A stretch of DNA of 64,000 nucleotides from Laccaria trichodermophora (taxonomy: Eukaryota > Basidiomycota > Agaricomycetes > Agaricales > Hydnangiaceae), in contig JACTVC010000024.1 in assembly GCA_018417955.1 (NCBI GenBank), positions 310,001 through 374,000 of the forward strand, read 5' to 3'. How positions within the stretch are numbered: position 1 is the stretch's first letter; every line of letters begins with the position of its first letter. Shown piece by piece: positions 1 to 11,121 of the stretch. The notes beneath the pieces were generated by a model. It saw nothing but the letters and a program-made list of their open reading frames with translations. It was not told where the DNA came from and did no database searches. The position numbers and the translations under genes were made by a program.

Positions 1-3000
1 GTCAATGGCCTCCAGGGTATCAATCAAATCAACATCAAGACTCTCTACATCGGACACATCCATTTCGTCTACCCCAATGGATGGTCCGCATTCCTCTATA
101 TCATCGTAGTCACCATACAAACGAGAGGTGACTTGTGCGATTCGGGCCGCTGTAATCTCATTCTCTGTCGGACCCCAAGCTGGTACAATGGCGTCGGCAG
201 GTAAGGATTGTAAAGACTTCTTCCATATCGACAGGATATGAAGAAGCTCATCCTTTTGTAATTGAAGCTGATAGCATAACTCCAATGAATCTAGGACAAA
301 ATGAGGTGCCGCAAAATTGTTGAAATAACAAAATTACCAGTATTATCAAAGGCAGAACAGGTGATGTTCCACTCCTCTGAAAACCAACTTTGAAGCGCCC
401 TACGTTCATGTTTGATGCGGTCTTCCTCTTCAATGCACCTATCAAGCTCTAATTGCGCACGGATTCCAGACCTTACAAGATCGTCGCAAAGCCACCGTGG
501 TGGATCCGTCTTGGTGCCGTCAAGTGAATCTTCCAAGCCGGTATCCTGCCAAATTTCGTCGTCAATGTCCAGTGCAAACAGACCCTTCATGACAATCTTG
601 GATGGGCAGACTGAGCCAGCAGGCGCCTTGCGCTGAGCTTTGAGCCATAGCATTACATCACATAAATTGTTGTAGTCACGAGCAAGTTTTTGTATGCTTG
701 GATCGCGACGCTTCACAGAATCCTCAAGATGATGGTGAACTTTGCGCTCTGTTTTGAGGTACTAAGTAAACGCGGGCTGCAGAATGTTGAAAGGACTTAC
801 CGTTGACATGATTGCGATATGATCTTTTGATACGGTCAAGCTCAAACTTTCGGGAGTGCAGCCTTTCGCGCAAGCATAGCTTGAGGGCTCGGGCATTCAT
901 CCTCGCCGCTATAAATGGGCTTCCTAGGAGCTTCTCAAGCTTGGTTTTTTCTTGAACACCAAGAGCCGACTGGGAAGCACGGACCCGACACTCTGCAGAG
1001 CTCAAGGCCTTCTGAGCTTCAGCTAGGCGCAGTTCTGCATCACAAAGATGATAGTCCGAGACTGAAGGATCCAATATGATGTCTTCTTGCTCTTGGACAC
1101 GCTTCCTCAATATGTCACGTGCTTTTCGAAGTCGAATTGCTTCAGAGACTGCATCCTTTCCCTGGTTCCTTGTCCGCCCTAAATAACTTATTAATGCTCA
1201 AAATTGGAATTTAGCATCAAACATACGTGGAAGGGGTTTCGTCTGAGCATGTACCTGTGCAGACCATTCATCCCGGAGAACATTTTCAGCAAATCCACAT
1301 TCTGTGAGCGCCACTTCAGCAGCGTATCGCTTTTCTTGGCAATGGCACGATCGGCGAAGTAGCCAGAGAGCCAGGCGACCAAGGCTATCCTTATCTGCTT
1401 GTTGAACTTGTCGATCGAGAGTGTATACACGTTGATGTGACTATTTAATAAATCCATCAGTTGATATATTGTTCCAGACGAAGAAAGACTTACCCCACAT
1501 ACACGTAAATATGCAATTAACTTCTTGATAGAATTCCAAAAGCGCTCGCAGCCTTCACCATCGGAGAGTCCAAATCCTTTGCACTTTCGAGGGTGGTATA
1601 TTATCTGGCAAGGCCACTGATGTCCGAACACGTGAAATATGGAGATGGCAAAGATCAAACGATGGAGGTATGCATTGAGAAATCCCCAGTTGACACAACT
1701 TTTATGTAGCTGACAGCCAACATCGTAAAGCAAACCGACTGTGTAGTGCTGAGGTAGGTGTTGGAAGAGAGTCTCAACGAGCACTAGAGCGTAATGCTGC
1801 TTCTCCCTGGCAGATCGCATATTGATGATCCATATAACCCGGTCATGGTGGCAGAGAAGAGCCATGAGCGCAGTGACGGCAAAGAATTGTGTGCTGGCCT
1901 TTTCACGTGTTTCATTGGTGGCTGTAAAGCTCTTCTCGCAGCCAGCCAGCACGGACCGTGGAACCTTCAATGGACCATCATAGCCGTCCTCTTCATCTGA
2001 GTCATGATGGTCATCAGACGGTTTTTGGCGTTTCGGACCCTTCTTAGCCCTGCTCGGACGAATGCCCTCAACATACTCCTCCATTTTTGATGCAGTGGCA
2101 TCTGATATGAAGACACTCCGAGGGTGCTCACAAGGTGGGTCAGACTGTCCTTCATTCTCTTTCTGCTTGAAGCATGCATCGACGCACACAATAATATCGG
2201 GGCTGGTAATCGGATCCGTCAAAAAAGTGACAAATATAGCAACAACACGACCTACACATCACCTCTGAGCCTCTGATTTGGATCTCCCCCAAAGCATAAA
2301 GGGCACTGTGAACGAAGATAATCACTGGGGCAGTCACATGGGATTGGCATTGGAAAAGGAGTGCTCAAGCCATCAGTGTCTTCCGAATGATGTCGCTTTT
2401 GAGAAATGGGGGTGGAAGGGGGAACTGTTGACCTGTTAACAGGTGTTGAGGGCCGCGAAAGTCTTGCGTTAGGAAGCGCATCCTCGTCCTCGATGTCAAC
2501 CATGGTGACTGGGGGTGGTCAGGTGCTAGCAAGCAGAGGAGGTCGCTTCCTAGAGATGGGGGTGGACGGGGGAACTGTTGAACTGTTAACAGGTGTCAAG
2601 GCCTGAGAAAGTCTTGCGTTCGGAAGCAAGCTGTTAACGGGTGTCGAGGGCCGAGAAAGTCTTGCATTCACATTCGAAGGTGCGTCTTTGTCCTCAATTT
2701 CAACCATGGTGACTGGGGGTGGTTGTGTGCTAGCAAGCAGAGGAGGTGGTTGTGTGAGAGGAGGCGGTTGTGTGGTGCGAGGAGTGGACTCATTCAAAGA
2801 AACAAGAGACCCATCATTATAACCTGTGCTAATCGTCCGGACAGGGTAGAGGACATTGTCGACGTGTTTGGTAGTAGCGTCTTGAAGTGCGTTGTACCAT
2901 TTCAAGGCTTCACTAAATCGGCGGCAGAGGGAATCCTGAACTTTCAGTCAGATCGAATTCACCTGCCATTAATGCAATAAATACCTGAGTATCAAGTTTA

Positions 3001-3784
3001 TAACCTTGACTTTGAAGAAATTCTTCAACTGTGTTGCACCATGCAGTGGCATTGGGGGAAACATGAAGAAACAGTTGAGAAACGAAGTCCAGAACTCGAA
3101 TATAAATGGCCAGGGATGGCGCAAATGGTGTGGAAGGAAATAATCCGCGTTGTAGCAGCTGAACTGCAGCTGGTCGACAATTGCAAAATTGGAGTTTCAG
3201 CCTTTCAAGAACTGGAACGCACTAGTTAGTATCTCAGTGCCTTGAAATCAGGAGAGAAACATACCGCAGAAACGAACCACAATAACATCAAGTGCTCTTG
3301 TGATACACTGGCAGTTGAGGGTGGCTGGAGCGTCCTTGGGAATTGGCTGGCGAAAGGATTCTGTCTGAGAAACAAGCCGCATGTACGGCATAATGAGGTG
3401 AGGGATTACTTCAGAGTTCCAACGGATAGTTTGATTTTCACGTTTGCGCCGGTGATTAGAAACACGAGAAGCCAAGTTGGCGGAAGGGGATGAAAAGAAC
3501 ATGATGCCACTGGTATCTTCGAGATCGCCAGTGACATCAACAGTTTGCGAGCCGTCGGCAGAGAGTGATGAACAGCTATTGGGGGGTCGATCACCAGCGA
3601 AACCAACCTGTCCCGGCAATGGCTTAAGATTCCTCTGCTGGCTGAATGTTCTCTCATCTGGTAGGAGTACCAGTGGACGAATTCCACTAGGCCTGGTGAG
3701 GTAGTGAAAAGCCCTTCCGCTTATGGGGGTGTAAGATAACGGGCTTGAGGTTGGAGTGAAATTTTTTGGGATGCAAGGTCGCAT
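1..3784 (-). CDS. KDZ transposase with CxC1-like cysteine cluster; 3' end off the window; one internal TGA
   Basis: Cut-and-paste DNA transposase of the Kyakuja-Dileera-Zisupton (KDZ) class. I read eight exons: 3784-3265, 3211-2985, 2935-2256, 2202-1494, 1440-1227, 1178-801, 748-338 and 290 to beyond base 1. The introns are 39-65 nt GT-AG and every join keeps frame. The N-terminal part has the cysteine cluster (NCQC, then FCNCRPAAVQLLQRGLFP) typical of CxC1-like KDZ proteins. Exon 3 ends in a second cluster (CDCP...CPLCFGG). The nuclease core follows, with VCVDACF, YDVGCQLHKSC and GLSDGEGCERFWNSI, which hold the likely catalytic Asp, Asp and Glu. The C-terminus is coiled and acidic. The ATG at 3784 is the first in frame. 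The only break is a TGA at 2519-2521, inside a duplicated proline-rich linker whose sister copy has CAA (Gln). It is either a recently disabled transposase or one that avoids the stop by splicing I cannot see. Confidence in the family is high; confidence that the gene works is low. Confidence 0.85.
2395..2770 (-). repeat. In-gene tandem duplication encoding a Pro/Ser/Thr linker
   Basis: Within exon 3 of the KDZ gene, a segment of roughly 150-200 bp is present twice in the same orientation. Each copy encodes a linker that starts near LLAST-(Q/stop)-PPPVTM, continues with an acidic stretch and NARLSRPSTPVN, and ends with STVPPSTPIS. The first copy contains an extra internal half unit. The second carries the TGA at 2519-2521. 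Such linkers tolerate length change, so the duplication alone need not disrupt the enzyme. Confidence 0.8.
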
Positions 3785-3998
3785 ATTGAACAGAGGGCAA
3801 GAACACAGGTGGAAGTGGAGGGAGGAGGTCGTTTGGAAAAGTGGCCGTTTGGAAAGTCGAAAGCAGAGTGGCCGTTTGGAAAGTCCAAGTGGAGTGGTGT
3901 GGCGTTTCTAAGTCCAAGCAGAGTGACTTGCTTTGACAAATGGACTATGGGATGGCCGGCTATCTTGAAATCACGGCTAGGGGATCTGCCAATCGCAC
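3785..3998. repeat. Intergenic stretch with short direct repeats
   Basis: Between the KDZ start codon and the next element there are three imperfect copies of a unit near GTGGCCGTTTGGAAAGTC (about 3826-3890). I see no gene. This may be the promoter or subterminal region of the KDZ element, but I found no matching inverted end. Confidence 0.4.
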
Positions 3999-4429
3999 CA
4001 TTGTTCCAGTACTTTACAGTGCCCCACCTATTCCTGCAGGAATGGGGTCATTCCAGTGGAATTCCAGGGGAATCCTGCAGGAATAGAGCAGTACTTTACC
4101 CTCCTCCATGAGTTCCGGCGGATTCCGGCGGAATCCCACGGAATGTTGGAATTCCACTGGGAATCCGCCGGAATGGTAGGAATGTACAATTCCTGTGGAT
4201 TCCCATGGATTCCCAGTGGAATTCCAGGGAAATTCCATGGAACTTCCAGAATGATTCCTATGGATTCCCAGTGGAATTCAAATGGAAATTTCAGTCAAAT
4301 TCCCCTTATCCTGATGACTTGCTACTCATATTTCCTTATAAAATTCACATGTAGAAGTCACATAAATTGAGTTGTTATGTATTTGAAATATATTATTACA
4401 CACACTACACAATTTATCTTAAAGGGAGG

Positions 4430-4850
4430 GGGGAGGGGAGGGACAAGGTGGGGTGTATTCATATTTGGGAGGGACAAGGAAGAGGGAAGAACAAGGCAGG
4501 GGAGGGAGGAAGAGGGAAGGACAAGAAAGAGGGAAGGAAGGGGGAGGGACAAGAAAGAGGGAAGGAAGGGGGAGGGACAAGAAAGAGGGGAAGGACAGGG
4601 GAGGGACAAGAAAGAGGGGAAGGAAGGGGGAGGGACAAGAAAGAGGGGAAGGAAGGGGGAGGACAAGAAAGAGGGAAGGAAGGGGGAGGGACAAGGAAGG
4701 GGGAGGGACAAGAAAGGGGAAGGGACAAGAAAGAGGGAAGAAGGGGGGAGGGACAAGAAAGAGGGAAGAAAGGGGGAGGGACAAGAAAGGGGGAAAGGGG
4801 GGAGGAGGAAGGGAGAGAGGCAATGGTGGAAGGGAGAGGGGTGTAGCTGG
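4430..4850 (+). repeat. Polypurine tract, GGGAGGGACAAGAAAGAG type
   Basis: For roughly 420 bases the plus strand is almost only A and G, built from imperfect repeats of a GGAGGGACAAGAAAGAGGGA-like unit. The long open frames on both strands here are products of composition. A related tract lies in the host element (5933-6275), and an inverted, decayed one at 33640-33905. Confidence 0.85.
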
Positions 4851-5098
4851 AAACTCACCTATCGTCGTCTCGCGTCGGCGTCGCATCGCCGTGTCCCATT
4901 TCGTTGTCCCCTCCTCGTCGCGTGTTCGCGTTTTCGTCATCTGCCTGCGTTTTTGCGTGTGGGTGCTGGGGTGTGTGCGTTCGTGGGCGGCGTGTGACGT
5001 GGCACCATGGGCGTCGGCGTTGTCGTTGTTGTGGGCACTGGGGCATCGTCGTGGGCGGCGTTGGCGTGGACGTGTTGGCGTGGAGCCGTTGTGTGGGT

Positions 5099-5190
5099 GG
5101 TACGTGTTTTTTGGTGGGCGGCGTGTGTTTTTTGGTGGGCGGCGCGTGTTTTTTGGTGGGCGGCGTGTGTTTTTTGGTGGGCGCTTGTGT
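5099..5190 (+). repeat. 21-bp tandem repeat
   Basis: About four head-to-tail copies of a unit near GTGTGTTTTTTGGTGGGCGGC lie inside element E1b. A looser version (GGTTTTCGGTGGGCGGCGC) is present at 6530-6610 in the host element. No coding role is apparent. Confidence 0.75.
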
Positions 5191-5932
5191 TTTTTGGTGG
5201 CGGTGGGGCGTTTTCGTGGGTGGGGTATGGTTTTCGTGGGCGCCGGGGCGTTTTCGTGGGCACTTGGTGGTCGTCGTTTGGTGACGTGGCATGGCCGTGT
5301 TGTTGTTGAAAGGCGACGGTGGTGGCGTGGCATTGGTGGCGGTGACGAGCATGTGGTGGTGGTGGTGGTGGTGGTAGAAGAAAAGAGTGGCCGTGTTTGG
5401 TGAGCATGTTTGCCAAACAAATGATATTTGTTATCCATTGAAAATAAACAAGGAATAATACATAACAATGGAATTCCTTGGATTCCATCTGGAATCATTC
5501 CCGGAGCCTCCCGGAATCCGACCATTTCCATTGGAATTCCTTGGAAAAAAGTGGGAATTTCCATGGAATTGGAAACCAAAATGGCTGAGGCTCCAGCCAA
5601 TTGCTTTCCATTGAAATTCCGTGGAATTCCTTGGAATTCCGACTTTCCACTCGGAATCCGGTGGAATCCGCAGGAACTCATGGAGGAGAGTAAAGACCTC
5701 GAATAGAGTCATTCCAGTGGAATTCCAGAGGAATTCCTGAGGAATCCAGAGGAATCCAGAGGAATTCCACTGGAATAGGACTGGAATCAAGCAGAGTAAG
5801 TTTTTTTCAGCTCCAACCTTATCCTGATGAATTGGCACTCATATTTCTTTATAAAATTCACATGTAAAAGTCATAGATTGAGTTGTAATGTATTTAAAAT
5901 GTACTACTACACACACTACACAGTTTATCTTA

Positions 5933-6275
5933 AAGGGAGGGGGTAGGGGAGGGACAAGGTGGGGGTGTATTTATATTTTTGAGAGGGACAAGGAAGGGGG
6001 AAGAACAAGGGAGGGGAGGGAGGAAGGGGGAAGGACAAGAAGGAGGGAAGGAAGGAAGGGGGAGGGACAAGGAAGGGGGAGGGACAAGGAAGGGGGAGGG
6101 ACAAGGAAAGGGGGGAGGGAGGAAAGGGGGGAGGGAGGGAAGGGGGGAGGGAGGGAAGGGGGGAGGGAGGAAAGGGGGGAGGGAGGAAAGGGGGGAGGGA
6201 ATGGTGGAGCAAAGGGGAAGGGAGCAAGGGGGAGGGACAAGGAAAGGGGGAAGGAGGAAGGGAATGGTGGAGGGG
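5933..6275 (+). repeat. Second polypurine tract, in the outer element E1
   Basis: This is a GGAGGGACAAGGAAGG-type tract that changes into GGGGGGAGGGAGGAAA repeats. It occupies the same place in E1 as the 4430-4850 tract does in E1b, which supports the reading that these are two copies of one element. Confidence 0.8.
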
Positions 6276-7344
6276 AGAGGGAGTGTGGCTGGGACCTCGG
6301 CCATCGTCGTCCCACGTTGGCGTCCCATCGTTGTGTCGCATTTCGTTGTCGTCTCCTCGTCGCGTGTTCGCGTTTCGTCGTGTGTCCGCGTTTTTGCGTT
6401 ATTCGTGGGCATTGTCGTCACCGTCGTCGTGGGTGCTGGTTGTTGTTGAGGGCGTCGTCGTGGGTGGCGTTGGTGTGGACGTGGTGGTTTTGGTAGGCGG
6501 CATGGTGCTGTCGTGTGTCGTGTGGGCGGTGCGTGGTTTTCGGTGGGCGGCGCGTGGTTTTCAGTGGGCGGCGCATGTTTTTCGGTGGGCGCTCGTGTTT
6601 TTCGGTGGGTGGTGGGATGTTTTCGTGGGCGGGGTATGGTTTTCGTGGGCGCTGGCGGTGTACGTGGGTGGTGGGCGTTGTTTTTTTGCCCGTCGGGTGT
6701 TGTTTTGTGTCCGGGGGCGTTGTTTTCGTGGGCGTTGGGTGTTTTCGTGGGTTACGGCGCTCGTTTCGTGACGTGGCGTCGCCGCGTTGTTGTTGAAGGG
6801 TGTCGTGGTCGATGTTGGTGGTCGTGGTGGCCATGGGTGATCGAGGAGCGACGTTGGCGGTGGTGGCTATGGGTGACGGTGATGGCGTGGCGTTGGCGGC
6901 GGCGACGAGCATGGTGCTGGTGGTGGAAGAAGAGAGTGGCCATGTTTGGTGAGCATGTTCACCAAACAAACATTGTTTGTGATCCATTGAAAATAAATAA
7001 ACTATAATACAGTAACAAATAAATAAAATAAACAGATTGGACTGGAATCCCATTCCTGCTCATTCCGGGGAACACCATTCCTGCCCATTCCGGGGAAGAC
7101 CATTCCGGGGAACATTCCGGTGTGCATTCTGGAATCCACCGGAATTCCACCGGAATGGAAAACACCGGAATAAACAATTTAGCAGGGCCTTCTGCTACAT
7201 TCCATTCCACCGGAATGACCGGATTCCTGCAGGAATAGGGGGGGCACTGCTAAGACCTCCATTGTTCACCCAGAATGGGCATCAGATAAAAATTAATAAG
7301 TAGATAATACAAGCAGAAGTCTACAATCTAGGAAGGAGTGAGAC

Positions 7345-8605
7345 AGGTGACGCATAGTCAAACCTGTAATGACCGACGCAAAGTCAAAGTCAAAGGATTA
7401 AGTAAGTGTGACCGACACAAAGTCAAAATCGCAAAGCGAATGACGCAAAGTCAACTTCGCAGACGGAAATAATACCGTATATCTAGAGGGATTCAATGTG
7501 TAAGTAAACTGGTGGTGAAAGCTTTGGTTCATACCAGTTGGAGGCACTGAGGCGATAAGCTCGTTATCTGAGAGACAATCCAAAGGTGAGAGGGTAATGT
7601 GCAGGGGGGGGTGGTTTGTAAATACCGTTGAAGCCATCAATATGATAGGCTCGTTACAGGTATCTGGGAGACTGTCGTAAGGTGAGGAGGGTAGGACATT
7701 GATAAAGTTGGGACATACCGTTGTTACGATAGGCGTGTTTGGGACACCATCCGAAGGTGAGGAGGAAGGGTAAGAGCAGGTAGAGAAGAGGAAGAATGGA
7801 TTGAACGATGGCAGGATCGTTGAGCACTCATCAATCGATGATAATTTTCTCACGCCACTGATCTGAGTCATCATCATCCATCTCCTGCCCAACAACGTCC
7901 GTCTCCCGCTCACCTACGTCTCCTGCTCGTTCGCCCATTCTTCTGCCACACTCATTATCAATTGCCATAGCCTCGGTACATGTTGAGACTTCTTACCTCC
8001 ATCCTTCTCACTGACCCCATTGGCAGTCAACCATCAGTACGTCCTTCTTCTCCCTCCCCTCACGAAATTCGACTTTGCATCGTTTCGTCCCATTCAACGA
8101 CTTTGACTTTGCGTCAGTTGTTGCATCTTCATTCCGTGATGTTGACTTTGCGTCGCTCACACCCAGATTTGACTTCGCGTTGTCTGGGCCATCTTGTACT
8201 GTCAATTGGAAGGTGACCACGCACAGGTGAACATGTGTGTATGCAGTTGCTGCTTCGGGGGTAACGTCATACTTACTTCGCGCCTTATAGACCTCAAGAA
8301 CACTCGAGCTGTTGTGCAATTCACCCAACGGTTCCAACAGCATTGAAGGTTTGCAATGCAACTTGACATCTAAAACGGTGCACTCATTTTGGGCATATGC
8401 AGCATACGACCGAAACTCTGGAATTCCGGAACGGTGTATGTAGACATCTGTATCATAATTATACGAAGTTTGACTTTGCGTCGTTTCGTTCAGTTGACGG
8501 CTTTGACTTTGCATCAGTTGTTCTCTTCACATTAGGGCGTGACGTTGACTTTGCATCGCTCATGACTGGACTTGACTTTGCGTCGTCTGTGTCATATCAG
8601 CACCA
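7345..8605. mobile_element. Possible element bounded by inverted arrays of a TTGACTTTGCGTC motif
   Basis: The motif GACTTTGCGTC (with variants) occurs about four times in reverse orientation at 7345-7470. It occurs about eight times in forward orientation in two blocks, 8058-8200 and 8455-8605, which are themselves diverged copies of one roughly 140-bp unit. Inverted subterminal arrays like this are typical of DNA transposons. I could not fix exact ends or a target duplication. The stretch between the arrays holds no gene I can support. Confidence 0.5.
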
Positions 8606-8680
8606 TTAACTTTCGATGCATCCTAGGGTGCGTTCATGTGAATACTGCCCGAGCGAGCGTTGAACTGAATAATCATGTAA

Positions 8681-11027
8681 CAGAGCCCTGACTTCGGAAT
8701 ACTCAAAACATTCAACCCAACAAATTGAGAGTTTCACTCTGTACGTAGATATGAAACAACCGAGAACATCAAACTGACCATGAGATTCTGTAGCGATCTC
8801 TGGATACATTGTATGTAGACAATTAGATTCTCGTGTGTTGAATTTAAGTACTCGTTGAAAGCATGCAAAACTGTCCCATCACACCTGAGATACTGGACAA
8901 GGACCCACGCCTTCTCCTTCGTAATCGAGGAAAACCACACGAACGTACGTATCTGATCTTACCTTCCGTTGCACTATACTAAATGCGCCACAGCCATACA
9001 GTGGTCCGATGGAAGGGTGGGAGCTGTTCTTCTAGGCGGATACTTCTTCATCACCAGCCCAAACATGGACGTGGTATATGAACCGCCCCTTGGAAAAAAT
9101 CGAGCAATGTTTCTTCAACGCGACTACCGTTACGCGGATGACGACCCACCTCTCTGGCCCCAGCCATATGTGAGTGCAGCCTGCCATCATGGCGCAATCC
9201 CACGCAAGCCAGAACATGATGACCAAAGGGATATCTTGTGGTGGAATCCCAACCAAAGAGACCTCTTGGTCAATTCTTCGGACCTGGTGCTTGGCCTTGG
9301 AAAAATCCCTTACGATCGTCTGGTTCAATTTCGACAATTAGTGGGGGAGCTTCAGGACCATGTCCAAGAATACAAATTGGACAAATCTCATCCAACGAAG
9401 AACTCGGAAATAATCACACTTTCGAACTGGTTAAGCCAGGGGCTTTCTCGTCTCGAACGTCTACCTATGGATTTTACGCAACTCAAATTCTGTGTTGCTG
9501 AAGTCCAACGAGGGTATTTAGAATTGACAGCCGGACTAGACTATCTCTATATCTACAAACCGTGAATGGATGGGATTCTTCCACCTGCCACCGAAACTGC
9601 GTAGATGATTGGTGTATTCACCGTGGATTCGACTATTGTGCAAGAGTTTACGAGGGCTGGGCTCCCTGTCTGGTTCATGCGCCCCGCTCATACTCTGCCT
9701 GGTGTTCGTGTCGATTCACTCATCGAAACACGGAAACCAAACGAATTTCTCGAACTTTGTGAGGCCGAAACGAAGTTCGATACTGTTTTTTGCGGTTCAG
9801 CAGATGATCCAAAAAAACGAAGGGCAATAGCCCTTCACTCACGCCAGTTTTTTTCATATTACAACCCCTTCACCCTATATGTTGTGATGCCGAGGGAACG
9901 CGGGCCTGGAGTACAAATGAAAACGCAGGGAAATCGCCAGGCAGCACTTCCTACAAACATGATGGAAGGGCGCCAGGGGAATAATCACGCTATGGAAGGT
10001 CGTCAGGGCAATAGCTCTAACCGCTTCAAAGAAAGTCATGTCGGGAAACCGAGAGCTGGTGCACCATGTGAGTTTTTCATTTAATGATGTCTATGCTACT
10101 GACATATCTTCTGCAGACTACCGCTCTGCAAAAGGCAGGGGTCGTAACAAATTTCTCGAGATGTCCAGCCCACTGCTTCCACCTGCGATTGGGGTTTGGA
10201 GTGACGCTCTTGCCGCCGTTGACACGAGCCCGGAGAACATCATTAATCAGGCATCCAGCCCAACCGATCGCGGATATGTATTTCCTGATCCAGGATTATT
10301 CATTGGCTGCGCGAGTGAAGAGAAAACAACTCAATACCTTCATCAATGGTTGCACCTCAGAACCGCGTTCATCTACCGCCTCAGTACACCATCGTCTTCC
10401 GCTCAGCCACTGGGGAGTCAAGTGTGGCATGACCTTCTCAACTTCTCTGACACAAAGCAACCCTCTGGCTCCAAGTCCACTAAGGCATCTCGGCGTTCAG
10501 AAACGCTGAAGGACCTACTCGGTGATTGCTTTCATCAAAGTGGTGTTGAGCTGGCCCTAAGTGATACAGATGCTCGAACGTCATGGAGAGAGTCAGAACT
10601 CATGTTGGGTGCTCCGATTCACCACCGCATTGCCCAGGAGATTCTCTATGAACTGTTCAGCCTCAACTTTCGATACGAACTCTTAGCGTTGCACTCACGT
10701 GCCCAATCAGTTGACTCCAATGAGCAGGAGGCCATTGTTGCTTGTTTTCCGGAACGGTCGATGTTGGTAGTGGAGCTGGCATGCGGAAACATAGGGTTAG
10801 CTGCAGATAAGTTGGAAGACCGTCTCCCATACCTTCTTTCCATGAAGAGATTGATGTCGACATGGGCAGGCCCCATCCCGGAGGCCATCAAGTCTCAAAA
10901 CGAATTCGGAGATTGTTTTCTAGTGGCCGAAGTTGAGGAGTTGGAGCGCCAAGTGGCTCGTTTCTATACCCAGTCTTTCTTCAATCATTTTGGTCGTGCA
11001 GCCATTGTTCCCTGTCGACTTACCTAG
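8681..11027 (+). pseudogene. Conserved Agaricomycete hypothetical protein, broken by two stops
   Basis: This belongs to a recurrent mushroom protein family of unknown function, recalled from memory. It shows the family features: WSDGRVGAVLLGGYFFI, a PPLG-NRAMF-RDYRYAD block, RDILWWNPN, an EVQRGYLEL-type helix, then LPVWFMRP, DPGLFIGCA and WLHLRTAFIYRL. The secure exons are 9002-10067 and 10117-11027 (intron 10068-10116, in phase). Upstream exons at about 8681-8738 and 8819-8944 are likely from good splice sites, but the start is not fixed. Two in-frame stops interrupt it: TGA at 9563-9565, where the family has Arg before MDG, and TAG at 9602-9604. It ends with TAG at 11025. Its neighbour at 11122-15198 has the same strand and the same kind of damage, so the pair probably decayed together. 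Confidence 0.65.
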
Positions 11028-11121
11028 GCCATCTTGAACACTGCTAAATCACTTTCCATTTGTATTTCTTTCAATTTATACTTTTTTGGCATTCGCCAGT
11101 GAAAGTGGCTTGAAGAAGACA

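Larger units (their letters stand above)
4089..5700. mobile_element. Sister element E1b nested inside E1, perfect 8-bp target duplication
   Basis: The left end is CAGTACTTTACCCTCCTCC and the right end is GGAGGAGAGTAAAGACCTC, which are inverted relatives. The exact duplication GAATAGAG flanks it (4081-4088 and 5701-5708). At 1,612 bp it is almost the same size as its host without the insertion. Its interior is parallel: the same TTATCTTAAAGGGAGG lead-in, purine tract, GTGGGCG-rich block and TTTGGTGAGCATGTT box. It is therefore a second copy of the same family inserted near the end of the first. Confidence 0.88.
4007..7259. mobile_element. Non-autonomous KDZ-type element E1 with perfect 8-bp target duplication
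   Basis: The left end reads CAGTACTTTACAGTGCCCC and then an ATTCCTGCAGG motif. The right end is the inverse, finishing GGGGCACTGCTAAGACCTC. The element is flanked on both sides by CATTGTTC (3999-4006 and 7260-7267), an exact 8-bp duplication. Inside are GGAATTCC-type palindromic motifs near the ends, a purine tract and GTGGGCG-rich sequence. I see no credible coding gene, and the long open frames here are low-complexity by-products. Removing the nested copy (4089-5700) and its duplication leaves about 1.63 kb. The ends resemble those of the gene-carrying element at 35798-41809. Confidence 0.88.

Noticed and set aside
2152..2337. Alternative exon reading through the 2203-2255 intron
   Set aside because: Splicing at GTAGGT and ACCAG keeps the KDZ frame and restores the expected CPLCFGG to VCVDACF spacing, so the read-through frame is a shadow.
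4358..6500. Several open frames of 100-400 residues in the purine-rich and GTGGGCG-rich interior of E1/E1b
   Set aside because: They are open on both strands and in several frames at once, consist of Gly/Arg/Lys/Glu or Pro/Ser/Leu repeats, and follow tract composition, so they are not genes.
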